Positions 1 to 8,688 are shown, counted from the first letter of the stretch. The stretch is DNA of 64,000 nucleotides from Pseudomonadota bacterium (GCA_018241525.1 JAFEDR010000012.1:62001-126000); one strand, 5' to 3'. The notes: generated by a model from the letters alone, not told the origin. Program-made: numbers and translations.

Positions 1-2
1 TC

Positions 3-1010
3 AACAGCGCCGGCGTCTTCATCGAGCTGATCGCCGCGTGCCTGATCGCGATCATCCTGGCGCTCAATACCCGTCGCGGCCCTGAGGTCTTCTTCTCGAC
101 CAACGGCTACGGTGCGGGCACGAGCGGCGGGTTCCTCGGCGCCTTCCTGATCGCCTCGCTGGCCTCCGGCTACGTGATGTACGGCTTCGACACCGCGAGT
201 TCGCTGGGCGAGGAGACCGTCGATCCGCGGCGCACGGCGCCGATGGCCATCCTGCGGGCGATCCTCGCCTCGTTCGTGATCGGCGGCGCCATCCTCGTGT
301 TCGCGGTGCTGTCGGCCCCCGACCTCGCCGACCCGCAGATCGCGAGCAGCAGCGGCAGCCTGCAGTACATCGTCGAGAAGGTCATGTGGGGGCCGCTCAG
401 CAAGGTCTTCCTGGTCTGCATCGTGGTCGCGGTGACCGTCTGCTCGCTCGCGGTGCACACGGCTGCGATCCGTCTGGCGTTCGCGATGGCGCGCGACAAT
501 GCGCTGCCGTTCGCGGCGCGGCTCGCGCGCGTCAACGCGGCGACTCAGACGCCGATCCTGCCGGCGGTCGTGATCGGCGTGATCGCGACGCTGATCCTGG
601 TTCTGAACATCGAGCAGCCGAAGATCTTCACGGTCGTGACCTCGATCGCCGTGATCATGATCTACCTCGCGTACCTGATGGTGACCGGGACGCTGCTCGT
701 GCGGCGGCTGCGCGGCCGCTGGCCCCCCGCGGACCTCGGCACTGGCGGCTATTTCACGATGGGGCGCTGGGGCCTGCCGGTGAACATCGCCGCCGTGCTG
801 TGGGGTCTCGGGATGGCGCTCAACCTCGCCTGGCCGCGCGAGGCCGTCTACGGGCTTCCCTGGTACAACACCTGGGGCGCCTACGTGTACATCGGCGTGA
901 TCCTCGGCGCCGGGCTCGCGTGGTACGGACTGCGCGGCCGGCATCACGTCGGCACGCTGTCCTCGCATGCGGTGGTCCCGGTGGAGCCGGCGGGGAAGGG
1001 CGCGCCGTAG
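3..1010 (+). CDS. APC-superfamily amino acid/polyamine permease, C-terminal part
   Basis: The reading frame is open from the window edge, so the start codon lies upstream; 335 residues are visible. It is a chain of hydrophobic segments typical of the amino acid-polyamine-organocation (APC) superfamily, with the family-like stretch YGFDTASSLGEET followed by DPRRTAP in a cytoplasmic loop and about seven further membrane spans. Such proteins are inner-membrane secondary transporters for amino acids or amines. Substrate cannot be read from the sequence. The first internal ATG (174) falls inside a transmembrane region and is not the true start. The protein ends in a short hydrophilic tail. The next gene lies on the opposite strand, so this gene is at the end of its transcription unit. 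Confidence 0.85.
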   Translation, partial: NSAGVFIELIAACLIAIILALNTRRGPEVFFSTNGYGAGTSGGFLGAFLIASLASGYVMYGFDTASSLGEETVDPRRTAPMAILRAILASFVIGGAILVFAVLSAPDLADPQIASSSGSLQYIVEKVMWGPLSKVFLVCIVVAVTVCSLAVHTAAIRLAFAMARDNALPFAARLARVNAATQTPILPAVVIGVIATLILVLNIEQPKIFTVVTSIAVIMIYLAYLMVTGTLLVRRLRGRWPPADLGTGGYFTMGRWGLPVNIAAVLWGLGMALNLAWPREAVYGLPWYNTWGAYVYIGVILGAGLAWYGLRGRHHVGTLSSHAVVPVEPAGKGAP

Positions 1011-1067
1011 CGCGCCTCGCGACCTGACGAGTCGCCGTCGCCCGCCCGTCCGGGCGCGCCCGGCGGC

Positions 1068-1841
1068 TTAGTGAATCGCGCGGGCGGCAGCCTCGATCAC
1101 CTGCGCGACCTCGCGGGCGCGGGTGATGAGCACGGCGTGGCTCGCGCGCAGCTCGGTCACCTTCGATCCCGCCCGCCGCGCGAGGGCGCGGGCGAGCTCC
1201 GGGTCGAGCGCCCGGTCCTCGGTCGCGATCACGGCGTAGCTCGGCTTGTCGTGCCAGGCAGCGACCGGCAGCCTGGCGTCGAACGCGGCGGCGGCAACCG
1301 GCATCTGCGCCTGCGCGAGAAAGGCCGCCTCGGACGGCGGCAGGTCGGCACCGAAGTCCGGTGCAAAGCGGCTGGGATCGAGGCTCACGAAGCCATCCTC
1401 GGTCACTCGGAAGTCCCGGCTCGTGGCCGGATCCGGCCGCGCCAGCTGGTTCACGCTCTCGCCGGCGTCGGGCGCGAGCGCCGCCACGTACACGAGTGCC
1501 CGAACGCGCGAATCCGCCCCTGCCACGCTGATGATCGCCCCGCCGTAGCTGTGGCCGACGAGCACCACCGGTGCCGCGTCCTGCTCGAGCACGCGGCGCG
1601 TCGCCGCGACGTCAGCTTCGAGCCCGGTCAGCGGCTGCTGCACGATGCTCACCCGGAAGCCGTCGCGGACCAGCACCTCGCGAACGCCCCGCCAGCTCGA
1701 TCCGTCGATCAGCGCGCCGTGTACGAGCACGACGCGCACCGGCTGATCGGGCGCGGCCGCGTGGCTCGGCGGCGCCACGCCTGCCATCGTGAAGGCGAGC
1801 AGCCACGTTGCGAGCAGCACCATCCCGGCATCTTTCGGCAT
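1068..1841 (-). CDS. Secreted alpha/beta hydrolase
   Basis: A 257-residue alpha/beta-hydrolase-fold enzyme of the small esterase type. Residues 1-29 form a signal peptide (hydrophobic core then SHAAA), so the enzyme probably acts in the periplasm. The oxyanion-hole region HGALIDG is near residue 41, the nucleophile elbow GHSYGG places Ser98, and a C-terminal SHAVLI supplies the likely catalytic His near 235. The start at 1841 is chosen because GGAGG lies a few bases upstream and a signal peptide follows; the longer open frame upstream overlaps the SRPBCC gene. It lies 38 bases behind that gene on the same strand and may be the last gene of the ArsR-controlled unit. Substrate unknown. Confidence 0.85.
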   Translation of the reverse strand: MPKDAGMVLLATWLLAFTMAGVAPPSHAAAPDQPVRVVLVHGALIDGSSWRGVREVLVRDGFRVSIVQQPLTGLEADVAATRRVLEQDAAPVVLVGHSYGGAIISVAGADSRVRALVYVAALAPDAGESVNQLARPDPATSRDFRVTEDGFVSLDPSRFAPDFGADLPPSEAAFLAQAQMPVAAAAFDARLPVAAWHDKPSYAVIATEDRALDPELARALARRAGSKVTELRASHAVLITRAREVAQVIEAAARAIH

Positions 1842-1879
1842 GGGACCTCCGGCGACCCGCGGCGCGACGGCAGCGCCGA

Positions 1880-2344
1880 TCAGCGCGCACCGCTCGCGGG
1901 ATAGGCTTCCTCGATTGCGACCTGGCCGGTTTCGAGCAGCGACTTCAGGTTCGAGATGACCTTCGGCCAGCCGCCGGACACCGCCTCGATGAATTTCGAC
2001 GGCTCGCACTCGATCGTGTGCGTGATGGCGAGCTTGACGGCGGTGCCGCTCGGCTCGAGTTCCATCGTGCAGCGCGAGGCGCCCTCGGCCTTCAGCTCCG
2101 GGCGGTTCTGGTGCTGCCAGCGGATCACGAGGCGCCGCGGAGGGTCGGCCTCGATGATCTCGCCGGCATCGAACACCTGGCCCTGCCCCGACACGAGCCG
2201 CCACGGCGCGCCGGCCGTCCAGTCGCTCTCGCCGTGCATCCCGAACCAGTACTGGCGCATGAAGGCCGGGTCGGTCAGGGCCTGCCAGAGGCGCTCGGGG
2301 GTCGTGCGGATGTAGGCCACGTAGACGTACGTCGATCTAGCCAT
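1880..2344 (-). CDS. SRPBCC (AHSA1-like) domain protein
   Basis: A 154-residue cytoplasmic protein of the START/SRPBCC superfamily, AHSA1-like branch. The N-terminal strand pattern (YVAYIRTTPERLWQALTDPAFMRQYW) and the WRLVSGQG and GEIIEADPPRRLVIRW segments are typical. These helix-grip folds bind hydrophobic ligands; no catalytic role can be assigned. Its start overlaps the end of the ArsR gene by 8 bases, so the two are translationally coupled. ArsR-type regulator plus AHSA1 protein is a recurrent bacterial pair, in which the SRPBCC partner is often of unknown ligand. The gene is under the operators at 2676-2722 by position. Confidence 0.88.
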   Translation of the reverse strand: MARSTYVYVAYIRTTPERLWQALTDPAFMRQYWFGMHGESDWTAGAPWRLVSGQGQVFDAGEIIEADPPRRLVIRWQHQNRPELKAEGASRCTMELEPSGTAVKLAITHTIECEPSKFIEAVSGGWPKVISNLKSLLETGQVAIEEAYPASGAR

Positions 2345-2669
2345 CGGTCCTCTCCAGTCGCCGTTTCAGCTCCGCGAGCGCCCGCAGGCGCGGCTTCTCG
2401 AACTTGGCGATCCAGCGCTCGTAGATGTCCTGCAGCGGGACCGGGTTCAGGAAGTGCAGCTTCTCCCGCCCGCGGCGCAGCGTCGCGATCAGCTGCGCCG
2501 CCTCGAGCACGTCGAGGTGCTGGCTCACGCCCTGGCGCGTCAGGTCGAGGTGCTCGCAAAGCTCGAGCAGCGTCCGGCCGTCGTGCGCGTGCAGCAGGTC
2601 GAGCAGCCGGCGTCGGCTGGGATCGGCGAGCGCCTTGAAGAGCAGATCGGGGTCGGGGCGGTCGGTCAC
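2337..2669 (-). CDS. ArsR-family winged-helix transcriptional regulator
   Basis: A 110-residue ArsR/SmtB-type repressor. Residues 8-30 (LLFKALADPSRRRLLDLL) and the recognition region TLLELCEHLDLTRQGVSQHLDVLEAAQLI (about 33-61) are the classic winged helix-turn-helix; a C-terminal helix rich in Arg/Lys follows. No paired-cysteine metal site is visible (a single Cys), so metal sensing is unlikely. I choose the GTG at 2669 rather than the longer TTG-initiated frame from 2708, because a near-consensus promoter (TTGACA, 18 bp, TATTAT) runs through 2727-2698 on this strand and would start RNA near 2691, downstream of 2708. No strong Shine-Dalgarno precedes the GTG. It probably represses itself and the SRPBCC gene. 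Confidence 0.85.
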   Translation of the reverse strand: MTDRPDPDLLFKALADPSRRRLLDLLHAHDGRTLLELCEHLDLTRQGVSQHLDVLEAAQLIATLRRGREKLHFLNPVPLQDIYERWIAKFEKPRLRALAELKRRLERTDG

Positions 2670-2675
2670 GTTGAT

Positions 2676-2722
2676 AGGCAAGTATGGGATTGCCTTAATA
2701 ATAGGCAAGTGATGAGTTGCCT
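2676..2722. promoter_or_regulatory. Two identical inverted-repeat operators AGGCAA-N8-TTGCCT
   Basis: Two copies of the same imperfectly spaced palindrome, AGGCAA-N8-TTGCCT, lie at 2676-2695 and 2703-2722, 27 bp apart start to start. The 8-bp centres differ (GTATGGGA and GTGATGAG) while the arms are identical, which is what one expects of protein-binding sites. One copy fills the spacer between -35 and -10; the other covers the transcription start and early leader. Binding there would block RNA polymerase. The adjacent ArsR regulator is the obvious ligand (inference). Confidence 0.8.
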
Positions 2723-2727
2723 GTCAA
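2698..2727 (-). promoter_or_regulatory. Sigma70-type promoter of the arsR-SRPBCC unit
   Basis: On the minus strand a perfect -35 TTGACA (2727-2722) and a -10 TATTAT (2703-2698) are separated by 18 bases. This is the best sigma70 match I find in the window and stands out in very GC-rich DNA. Transcription would start near 2691, about 22 bases before the chosen GTG start. Confidence 0.8.
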
Positions 2728-2851
2728 CGTGGCGTGACGCATCCTCTGCAGTCCCGGTCGAAAACGGGCATCCTCGGCGCGGCGCCGGTCCGTCCCCGGC
2801 GCATGCCCGTGCAGCCGCCGGGCCGAGATCCCCCGAGGAGAGCGCGCGGCC

Positions 2852-5152
2852 GTGATTCGTCCGATGGCCTGCCCCCGTGCGCGGCTCGCAATGCTCACGA
2901 CGCTCGCCGCGAGCGCGACGCTCGGGACTTACCCGGCGGCGGGCCAGGACGCCGGGGCGGATGTGCCGGATGCGCTGCCGGACGTCGTGATCACGGCGCC
3001 GCTGCCGGGCGGTGACCTCGCCCTCGACGCCGTCCCCGCGAACGTGCAGCGCGTGACGGCCCGCGACCTGGTCCCGGGCCGGGCGCGCGATGCGGCCGAC
3101 GCGCTGAACCAGCGGGTCGGCAGCGTCAGCATCAACGACACGCAGGGCAATCCCTTCCAGCCCGACGTCAGCTTTCGCGGCTTCACCGGTTCGCCGATCC
3201 TCGGCACGCCTCAGGGTGTGTCGGTGTTCGTCGACGGCGTCCGCGTCAACGAAGCCTTCGGCGACGCGGTCAACTGGGACCTGATACCGCAACCGGCGAT
3301 CGCAAGCCTCGAGGTCGTGCCGGGCTCGAACCCCGTCTTCGGCCTCAACACGCTCGGCGGCGCGATCGCCGTCACCACCCGTCGCGGCCTCGACGGCCCG
3401 ACCGCGGGCATCGAGCTGCTCGCCGGATCGTTCGGGCGTCGGCACGTGCAGGCGGACGCTGGCGGCTTCGGCGAGCGCTTCGACTATTTCGTTGCGGGCA
3501 ACGCCTTCGACGAGGACGGCTGGGGAGATCACAACCCGAGCCGGGTGCGGCAGGGCTTCGCAAAGCTCGGTTACCGGCAGGGGCCGCACGACCTGACGCT
3601 CGCCGTCAGCTACGCGCGTGGCGACCTCGCAGGCAACCAGACGCTGCCGCGCTCGTTCCTCGGCGACCCCCGCCAGGCCTACAGCTGGCCCGACACGCAG
3701 CGCGACGAGCTCGTGGCGATGGACCTCAACGTCAGCCACCGGCTCGGATCCGGCTGGACGCTCGCCGAGAAGCTCTATTATCGGGAGGTCCGCACGCACG
3801 TTCTCAACAGCAACGTCAACGACGCCTTCGATACCTCGCTCCCCGTCGGGCCCGGCAACGAGCCCACCGGGAACGCGATCGAGCAGCTCTGTCAGTACCG
3901 CCCAGGCGCGGCACTGCAGCTCGTGGGCCGCGGCGCGCTCGGCGGACACAGCAACACGTTGATTGCCGGGGCGAGCCTCGAGCGCGCCTCGAGCCACTTC
4001 GGGCAATACAACCAGGAGGCCGGCGAATCGCGCGACACCGCCTCCGGGGCGTCGCTCGTGCTCGGCACGTCGCTCGAGGCGAGCACCCGCACGGCCGGGT
4101 TCTACGTCACCGACACCGTGGCCCTCGGCAGCGCCCTGTACCTGAACCTTGCCGCCCGCTACAACGAGGCCGTGCTGACCCTGGCGGACCGTCTCGGCAC
4201 GGCCCTCAACGGCGAGCACCGCTACCGCCGTCTGAACCCGGCCATCGGTGGCACCTACCATCCCTCGCCGGCGCTGACGCTGTACGCGCGCTACGAGGAG
4301 GGGATGCGCGTACCGACCCCGGTCGAGCTCACCTGCGCCGACCCGAACGCGCCCTGCAGCCTGCCGAACGCGTTTGCGGCCGACCCGCCGCTCGCGGCCG
4401 TGATCGCCAGGACCACCGAGTTCGGCGCGCGCGGAGCGCTCGGCGCGCGCGCCTCGTTCACGGCAGCGGCGTTCCGCACGAAGCTCGACAACGACATCCA
4501 GTTCGTGTCGAGCGGCGGGGGTTCGGTCAGCGCGGGGTACTTCCGCAACGTCGGCCAGACCCGTCGCGACGGGCTCGAGCTCGGCCTCGACGGGCAGCTT
4601 GGGCGCCTCACGCTCGGCGCGCACTACACGCTGCTCGAGGCCACTTTCCGCTCGCCGCTCGTGCTCAACAGCCCCGCGAACTCGACCGCCGGCGGATTCA
4701 GCTGCGCCACGTGCCGCGAAATCGAAGTGGCGCCGGGAGACCGGTTGCCTGGCATCCCGCGCCAGATCGTGAAGTTGCGTGCCGAGCTTGCCGGGGCGCA
4801 CTACGCCCTCGGCATCACGGTGGCCGGCCAGTCCGGGCAGTACGCGCGCGGCGACGAGAACAACCGCGACGTCAACGGGATGCTGCCGGGCTTCGTGCTC
4901 GTGAACCTGGACGGTCGCCTCGAGCTGGGCGGCGGCTGGAGCGCGTTCATGCGCATCGACAATCTGTTCGATCGCTCGTTCTACACCTTCGCGACGCTCG
5001 GTGAGAACGTGTTCACCGCCCCCGGCGATCGCTTCGACGCGACCGGCGCGAGCTGGCGCGCGGAGCAGTTTCGCGCCGTCGGCGCGCCGCGCGGCGCGTG
5101 GCTTGGCATCGCCTACCGGCCGGCGGCGAAGGATCCGGTGCAGCGGCGCTGA
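2852..5152 (+). CDS. TonB-dependent outer-membrane receptor
   Basis: A 766-residue TonB-dependent transporter. An N-terminal signal peptide (to about residue 31) is followed by a TonB-box-like DVVITA, then the plug domain with VSFRGFTGSPILGTPQGVSVFVDGVRVNE and the VPGSNPVFGLNTLGGAI stretch, and a beta-barrel that ends with the usual strand (GAWLGIAYRP) plus a short tail. It would import a scarce ligand across the outer membrane using TonB-ExbBD energy. The plug resembles receptors with DxxNWDLIP-type loops, often annotated as siderophore or generic receptors; ligand unknown. The GTG start at 2852 has GAGGAG 11 bases upstream; ATG 2864 is an alternative. It faces away from the ArsR unit. Confidence 0.9.
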   Translation: MIRPMACPRARLAMLTTLAASATLGTYPAAGQDAGADVPDALPDVVITAPLPGGDLALDAVPANVQRVTARDLVPGRARDAADALNQRVGSVSINDTQGNPFQPDVSFRGFTGSPILGTPQGVSVFVDGVRVNEAFGDAVNWDLIPQPAIASLEVVPGSNPVFGLNTLGGAIAVTTRRGLDGPTAGIELLAGSFGRRHVQADAGGFGERFDYFVAGNAFDEDGWGDHNPSRVRQGFAKLGYRQGPHDLTLAVSYARGDLAGNQTLPRSFLGDPRQAYSWPDTQRDELVAMDLNVSHRLGSGWTLAEKLYYREVRTHVLNSNVNDAFDTSLPVGPGNEPTGNAIEQLCQYRPGAALQLVGRGALGGHSNTLIAGASLERASSHFGQYNQEAGESRDTASGASLVLGTSLEASTRTAGFYVTDTVALGSALYLNLAARYNEAVLTLADRLGTALNGEHRYRRLNPAIGGTYHPSPALTLYARYEEGMRVPTPVELTCADPNAPCSLPNAFAADPPLAAVIARTTEFGARGALGARASFTAAAFRTKLDNDIQFVSSGGGSVSAGYFRNVGQTRRDGLELGLDGQLGRLTLGAHYTLLEATFRSPLVLNSPANSTAGGFSCATCREIEVAPGDRLPGIPRQIVKLRAELAGAHYALGITVAGQSGQYARGDENNRDVNGMLPGFVLVNLDGRLELGGGWSAFMRIDNLFDRSFYTFATLGENVFTAPGDRFDATGASWRAEQFRAVGAPRGAWLGIAYRPAAKDPVQRR

Positions 5153-5210
5153 GCCGCCTGCCGCCAGCCCTCAATCGGCAGCCGGCCGACGGCGCGTGAA
5201 GCGGCGCGAG

Positions 5211-6509
5211 TCAGCGATCCCTCAGCAGGTAGCGCGGCTCGCGCGGCAGGCTCAGGCTGACGCCGATCGAGATCGCTACCATGATCGCCACGTAGCCGTA
5301 GAACGCGCGCTCGTGGCCGAGCGCCTTGAGCCCGAGCGCGAGCGCCTCGGCGGAGCCGCCGAACGCGGCATTGGCGATCGCATACGACAGCCCCACCCCG
5401 ACGGCGCGCACCTCGACCGGGAACATCTCCGCCTTCACGATCGCCGACACCGACGTGTAGAGGCTCAGGATCGCGAGCGCGGCGGTGACGAGCGCGAACG
5501 CCGCCCAGGGCTCTCGCACCGACTCGAGCGCGAGCAGTAGCGGAATGGTCGACAGCGAGCCGAAGAGGCCGAAGTACAGCAGGTTCCGGCGCCGGCCGAT
5601 CCGATCGGACAGCGCGCCAAACAGCGGTTGCAGCAGCATGAACACCAACAGGCAGCCGGTCATGACGCCCGTGGCGGTGCGTACCGGGAAGTGCGCGGTA
5701 TTGACCAGGAACTTCTGCATGTAGGTTGTGAACGTGTAGAAGGCGAGCGAGCCGCCGGCGGTGTAGCCGAGCACTGCGAGCACCGCGCCGCGATGGTGGC
5801 GCCACAACTCGCGTACGCTGCCGGCGTGGCGGCTGCCGCGCGAATCGGCGGTCGAGCTCTCCTCCAGCGTCCGGCGCAACACGAACGCCACCAGCGCCGC
5901 CGCTGCGCTCAGCACGAACGGCAGGCGCCAGCCCCAGGCGCGCAGCGCCGCGTCGTCGAGGGCAAGCTGCAGCAGCGCGATGGCCGACACGGCGAGCAGC
6001 TGGCCGCCGATCAGCGTGACGTACTGAAACGAGGAATAGAAGCCGCGCCGGCCGCGCATGGCGATCTCGCTCATGTAGGTGGCGGTCGCCCCATACTCGC
6101 CGCCCACCGACAGGCCCTGCAGCAGGCGCGCCACGAGCAGCAGCGCCGGCGCCACGACGCCCGCCTGCGCGAACGTGGGCAGGGCAGCGATCAGCAGCGA
6201 CGCACCGCACATCAGCACGATGGAGGTCACGAGCGCGCGTCGGCGGCCGTGGCGGTCCGCGATGCGGCCGAACACCCAGCTGCCGACCGGCCGCATCAGG
6301 AAGCCGGCCGCGAACACGCCGGCGGTGTTCAGCAGCTGCGCGGTCGGGTCGGACTTCGGGAAGAAGGCCGGTGCCAGGTAGATCGAGCAGAACGAGTAGA
6401 CGTAGAAGTCAAACCACTCGACCAGGTTGCCCGAGGATGCGGCGACGATGTCGCGCACCCGCCGGCGTCGTTCCTCGCGCGTGTAGTCGGCCGACGACTC
6501 GGTCGTCAT
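5211..6509 (-). CDS. kgtP: MFS alpha-ketoglutarate/H+ symporter (KgtP-like)
   Basis: A 432-residue major-facilitator protein of the metabolite:H+ symporter (MHS) family with 12 predicted spans. The N-terminal ASSGNLVEWFDFYVYSF, the RIADRHGRRR loop between TM2 and TM3, LLQGLSVGGEYGATATYMSE, GFYSSFQYVTLIGGQL and the late KAEMFPVEVRAVGVGLSYA segment closely match what I know of Escherichia coli KgtP. It would import 2-oxoglutarate or a similar dicarboxylate by proton symport. It is convergent with the TonB receptor gene (58 bases between stops) and lies ahead of no obvious partner. Substrate assignment rests on overall likeness, and other dicarboxylates remain possible. Confidence 0.88.
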   Translation of the reverse strand: MTTESSADYTREERRRRVRDIVAASSGNLVEWFDFYVYSFCSIYLAPAFFPKSDPTAQLLNTAGVFAAGFLMRPVGSWVFGRIADRHGRRRALVTSIVLMCGASLLIAALPTFAQAGVVAPALLLVARLLQGLSVGGEYGATATYMSEIAMRGRRGFYSSFQYVTLIGGQLLAVSAIALLQLALDDAALRAWGWRLPFVLSAAAALVAFVLRRTLEESSTADSRGSRHAGSVRELWRHHRGAVLAVLGYTAGGSLAFYTFTTYMQKFLVNTAHFPVRTATGVMTGCLLVFMLLQPLFGALSDRIGRRRNLLYFGLFGSLSTIPLLLALESVREPWAAFALVTAALAILSLYTSVSAIVKAEMFPVEVRAVGVGLSYAIANAAFGGSAEALALGLKALGHERAFYGYVAIMVAISIGVSLSLPREPRYLLRDR

Positions 6510-6551
6510 TCGGGGGTGCCTGCGTGCGGGCCCTGGACGTCGAGTCGCCGG

Positions 6552-7937
6552 CTACTGCAGCAGCGCGAGCGCCGCGGCACTCATCGCGACGACGCCAGTG
6601 CGTAGCGTGGGCGCTGGCACCGGGGCGAACAACGGCGAGTGCGGCGAGGGCAGCGAGGTCCCGGCTGCCTTGGCGGCGGCGATGGATTCCGGTGTCACCG
6701 CGCCGACCCAGATCATCGCCACCGGGATCTTGCGGTCGAGCCCGAACTCGCCGAAGTCCTCGCTGGCCATGATCGGCGGGTGCGCCTGGACGTGCTCGGC
6801 GCCGAGAGCGCTGACGAGCGCCGGACGCATGCGCTCCATCAGCGCCGGGTCATTGTAGAGGGCGTGCGCCTCCTCGGACGGGTCCACCGAGACGAGCGGC
6901 AGCCGATCCTCGGGCACGCCGGCGCCGAGCGCGGCGGCACGCGCGATGCGCGCCACCGCCTGCACGATGTGCTCGCGCACCTCGGGCTTGTAGGTGCGGA
7001 TGTTGAGCTCGAGCTTGACCTCGTCCGGGATGATGTTACGGCGCAGGCCGCCGTGAATCGTGCCGACCGTGACCACGGCCTGCTCGAACGGCGAGATCTC
7101 GCGGCTGACGATCGTCTGCAGCTGCAGCACGATGCTGGCGGCGAGCACCACGGGATCCTTCGCGTCCTGCGGCTGGGAGCCGTGGCCGCCGACGCCCCGG
7201 ACGTGGATGTCCATCTGCGTCGAGTTCGCGAGCGCGTAGCCCGGGGCGAGGCCGACCGTGCCGGCCGGCATCGAACTGTTGACGTGCAGCGCGATCGCCA
7301 TGTCGGGCCGCGCCGTCCGCTCGTAGACGTGGTCGCGCAGCATGGCGTTCGCGCCGCCGATCGTCTCTTCCGCCGGCTGCCCGACCAGCATCAGCGTGCC
7401 GTGCCAGCGGTTGCGCAGCCGTGCCATGACGCGCGCGATGCCGACCAGCGAGGTGACGTGGACGTCGTGGCCGCAGGCGTGCATCACCGGCACCTCGGTG
7501 CCCTCGGCGTTCTTCATGCGACGGTGGCTCGCGTACGGCAGGCCCGTCTTCTCCTCGACGGGCAGCGCGTCCATGTCGGCGCGCACGAGCAGGGTCGGCC
7601 CCGGGCCGTTGCGCATCAGGCCGACGACGCCGTAGCCCTTGAGCCCGGGCGACTCGTAGATGCCGAGATGGTCGGTGACCTCGTAGCCGGCGGCGCGCAG
7701 CTGCGCGGCGAGATCGGCCGAGGTGTGCTCCTCCATGCCGGAAAGCTCCGGCGAGGCATGGAGCTTTTCGTAGTACTGCACGAGCGAGGCCACCTCATGG
7801 TCCGCAATCGCCTGGATCTCGGCGTCCGTGCCGGGCGCCGCTGCTGCGCCGGCGGTGCAGCAGGCGAGGAGGGCGGCGAGGAGGGCGGCGAGGAGGCCCG
7901 CGCGCGTGTGCGTGGGCGGGCGACAGACTGACGGCAT
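6552..7937 (-). CDS. Secreted M20-family amidohydrolase
   Basis: A 461-residue M20D-type amidohydrolase/aminoacylase (HipO/AmaA-like). A signal peptide covers roughly residues 1-34. The metal-binding set is visible: MHACGHDVH gives Cys155, His157 and His160, PAEET gives Glu190-191, ALHVN gives His218, and the late HSPLF supplies the last His. The dimerisation/lid segment GGHGSQPQDAKDP is intact. Members hydrolyse N-acyl amino acids or related amides; export suggests periplasmic salvage of N-acylated amino acids or peptides. A GGGGGA sequence precedes the ATG. It lies 42 bases behind the kgtP start on the same strand, upstream of it in transcription, so hydrolysis products and uptake may be linked (inference). 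Confidence 0.9.
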   Translation of the reverse strand: MPSVCRPPTHTRAGLLAALLAALLACCTAGAAAAPGTDAEIQAIADHEVASLVQYYEKLHASPELSGMEEHTSADLAAQLRAAGYEVTDHLGIYESPGLKGYGVVGLMRNGPGPTLLVRADMDALPVEEKTGLPYASHRRMKNAEGTEVPVMHACGHDVHVTSLVGIARVMARLRNRWHGTLMLVGQPAEETIGGANAMLRDHVYERTARPDMAIALHVNSSMPAGTVGLAPGYALANSTQMDIHVRGVGGHGSQPQDAKDPVVLAASIVLQLQTIVSREISPFEQAVVTVGTIHGGLRRNIIPDEVKLELNIRTYKPEVREHIVQAVARIARAAALGAGVPEDRLPLVSVDPSEEAHALYNDPALMERMRPALVSALGAEHVQAHPPIMASEDFGEFGLDRKIPVAMIWVGAVTPESIAAAKAAGTSLPSPHSPLFAPVPAPTLRTGVVAMSAAALALLQ

Positions 7938-8004
7938 GGATCCCCCGGGGAGCGGCTACGCGTGCTCGCGGCGCTAGCCTAGCACCGCGCGCCCATCCCA
8001 CGTC

Positions 8005-8688
8005 CTAGCCGGCGAGCCGGGCACGCAGCCACGCCGAGATCGCGGTGAGCTCCGCGACCGAGACCTCGTGCGCCATCGGATATTCGTGCCATTCGACCGG
8101 ATGACCGGCGCGTTGCAGTGCATCCAGTGCCGCCGTCCCCATCGCGAGTCCGACGATTTCGTCGAAGCGGCCATGGCACATCAGTACCGGCAGTGCCTGG
8201 CTGGCCGCCGTCTGGCGCGCGAGCACGGTGGCGGCGCGGGGGAGGTAGGTGGACAGGGCGATCAGTCCGCCGAGGCGGACCGGGCTCAGGAGGCCCGCGT
8301 GCAGCGCCACTGCGCCGCCCTGCGAGAAGCCTGCCAGTACGATCCTCTCCGGCGCCAGCCCGCGGGCCTGCTCGTTGGCCACCAGCGTCGTGATCCGAGC
8401 GACGGACTCGTCGAGCCCGTCAGCCGCTTCTCGTCCAGCCGGAGTCAACGACACGATGTCGTACCAGGCGCGCATTTCGTAGCCGTTGTTCAGCGTCACC
8501 GGGCGCACCGGTGCGTGCGGGAACACGAACCGGATCGCAGGTGCTGGCGGCAGTCGCAGCTCCTGGACGATGGGCACGAAGTCGTAGCCGTCGGCGCCGA
8601 GACCGTGCATCCAGATGACGCCCGCCGTGGCCGGAGCCTCTGGCTCGAGCGTCACCGCGTCGTCGGTCTCAACCATCGCGTGCGGCAT
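8005..8688 (-). CDS. Carboxylesterase / acyl-protein thioesterase family hydrolase
   Basis: A 227-residue cytoplasmic serine hydrolase of the phospholipase/carboxylesterase family. The oxyanion segment WMHGLGADGYDF (27-37), the nucleophile elbow GFSQGGA (Ser122), RFDEIVG (Asp176) and MAHEVS (His207) form a complete triad with the spacing usual for this family (about 220 residues). Such enzymes hydrolyse short-chain carboxylic esters and acyl thioesters. There is no signal peptide. It is on the same strand as the M20 gene with a 67-base gap, then faces the tRNA gene. An internal ATG four codons in is an alternative start. Confidence 0.9.
   Translation of the reverse strand: MPHAMVETDDAVTLEPEAPATAGVIWMHGLGADGYDFVPIVQELRLPPAPAIRFVFPHAPVRPVTLNNGYEMRAWYDIVSLTPAGREAADGLDESVARITTLVANEQARGLAPERIVLAGFSQGGAVALHAGLLSPVRLGGLIALSTYLPRAATVLARQTAASQALPVLMCHGRFDEIVGLAMGTAALDALQRAGHPVEWHEYPMAHEVSVAELTAISAWLRARLAG

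Noticed and set aside
2728..2851. Cobalamin or other riboswitch ahead of the first TonB receptor
   Set aside because: I looked for conserved boxes of B12 and TPP elements and found none.
2666..4801. A 711-residue minus-strand frame
   Set aside because: Antisense to the TonB receptor and reaching into the arsR promoter; no family resemblance.
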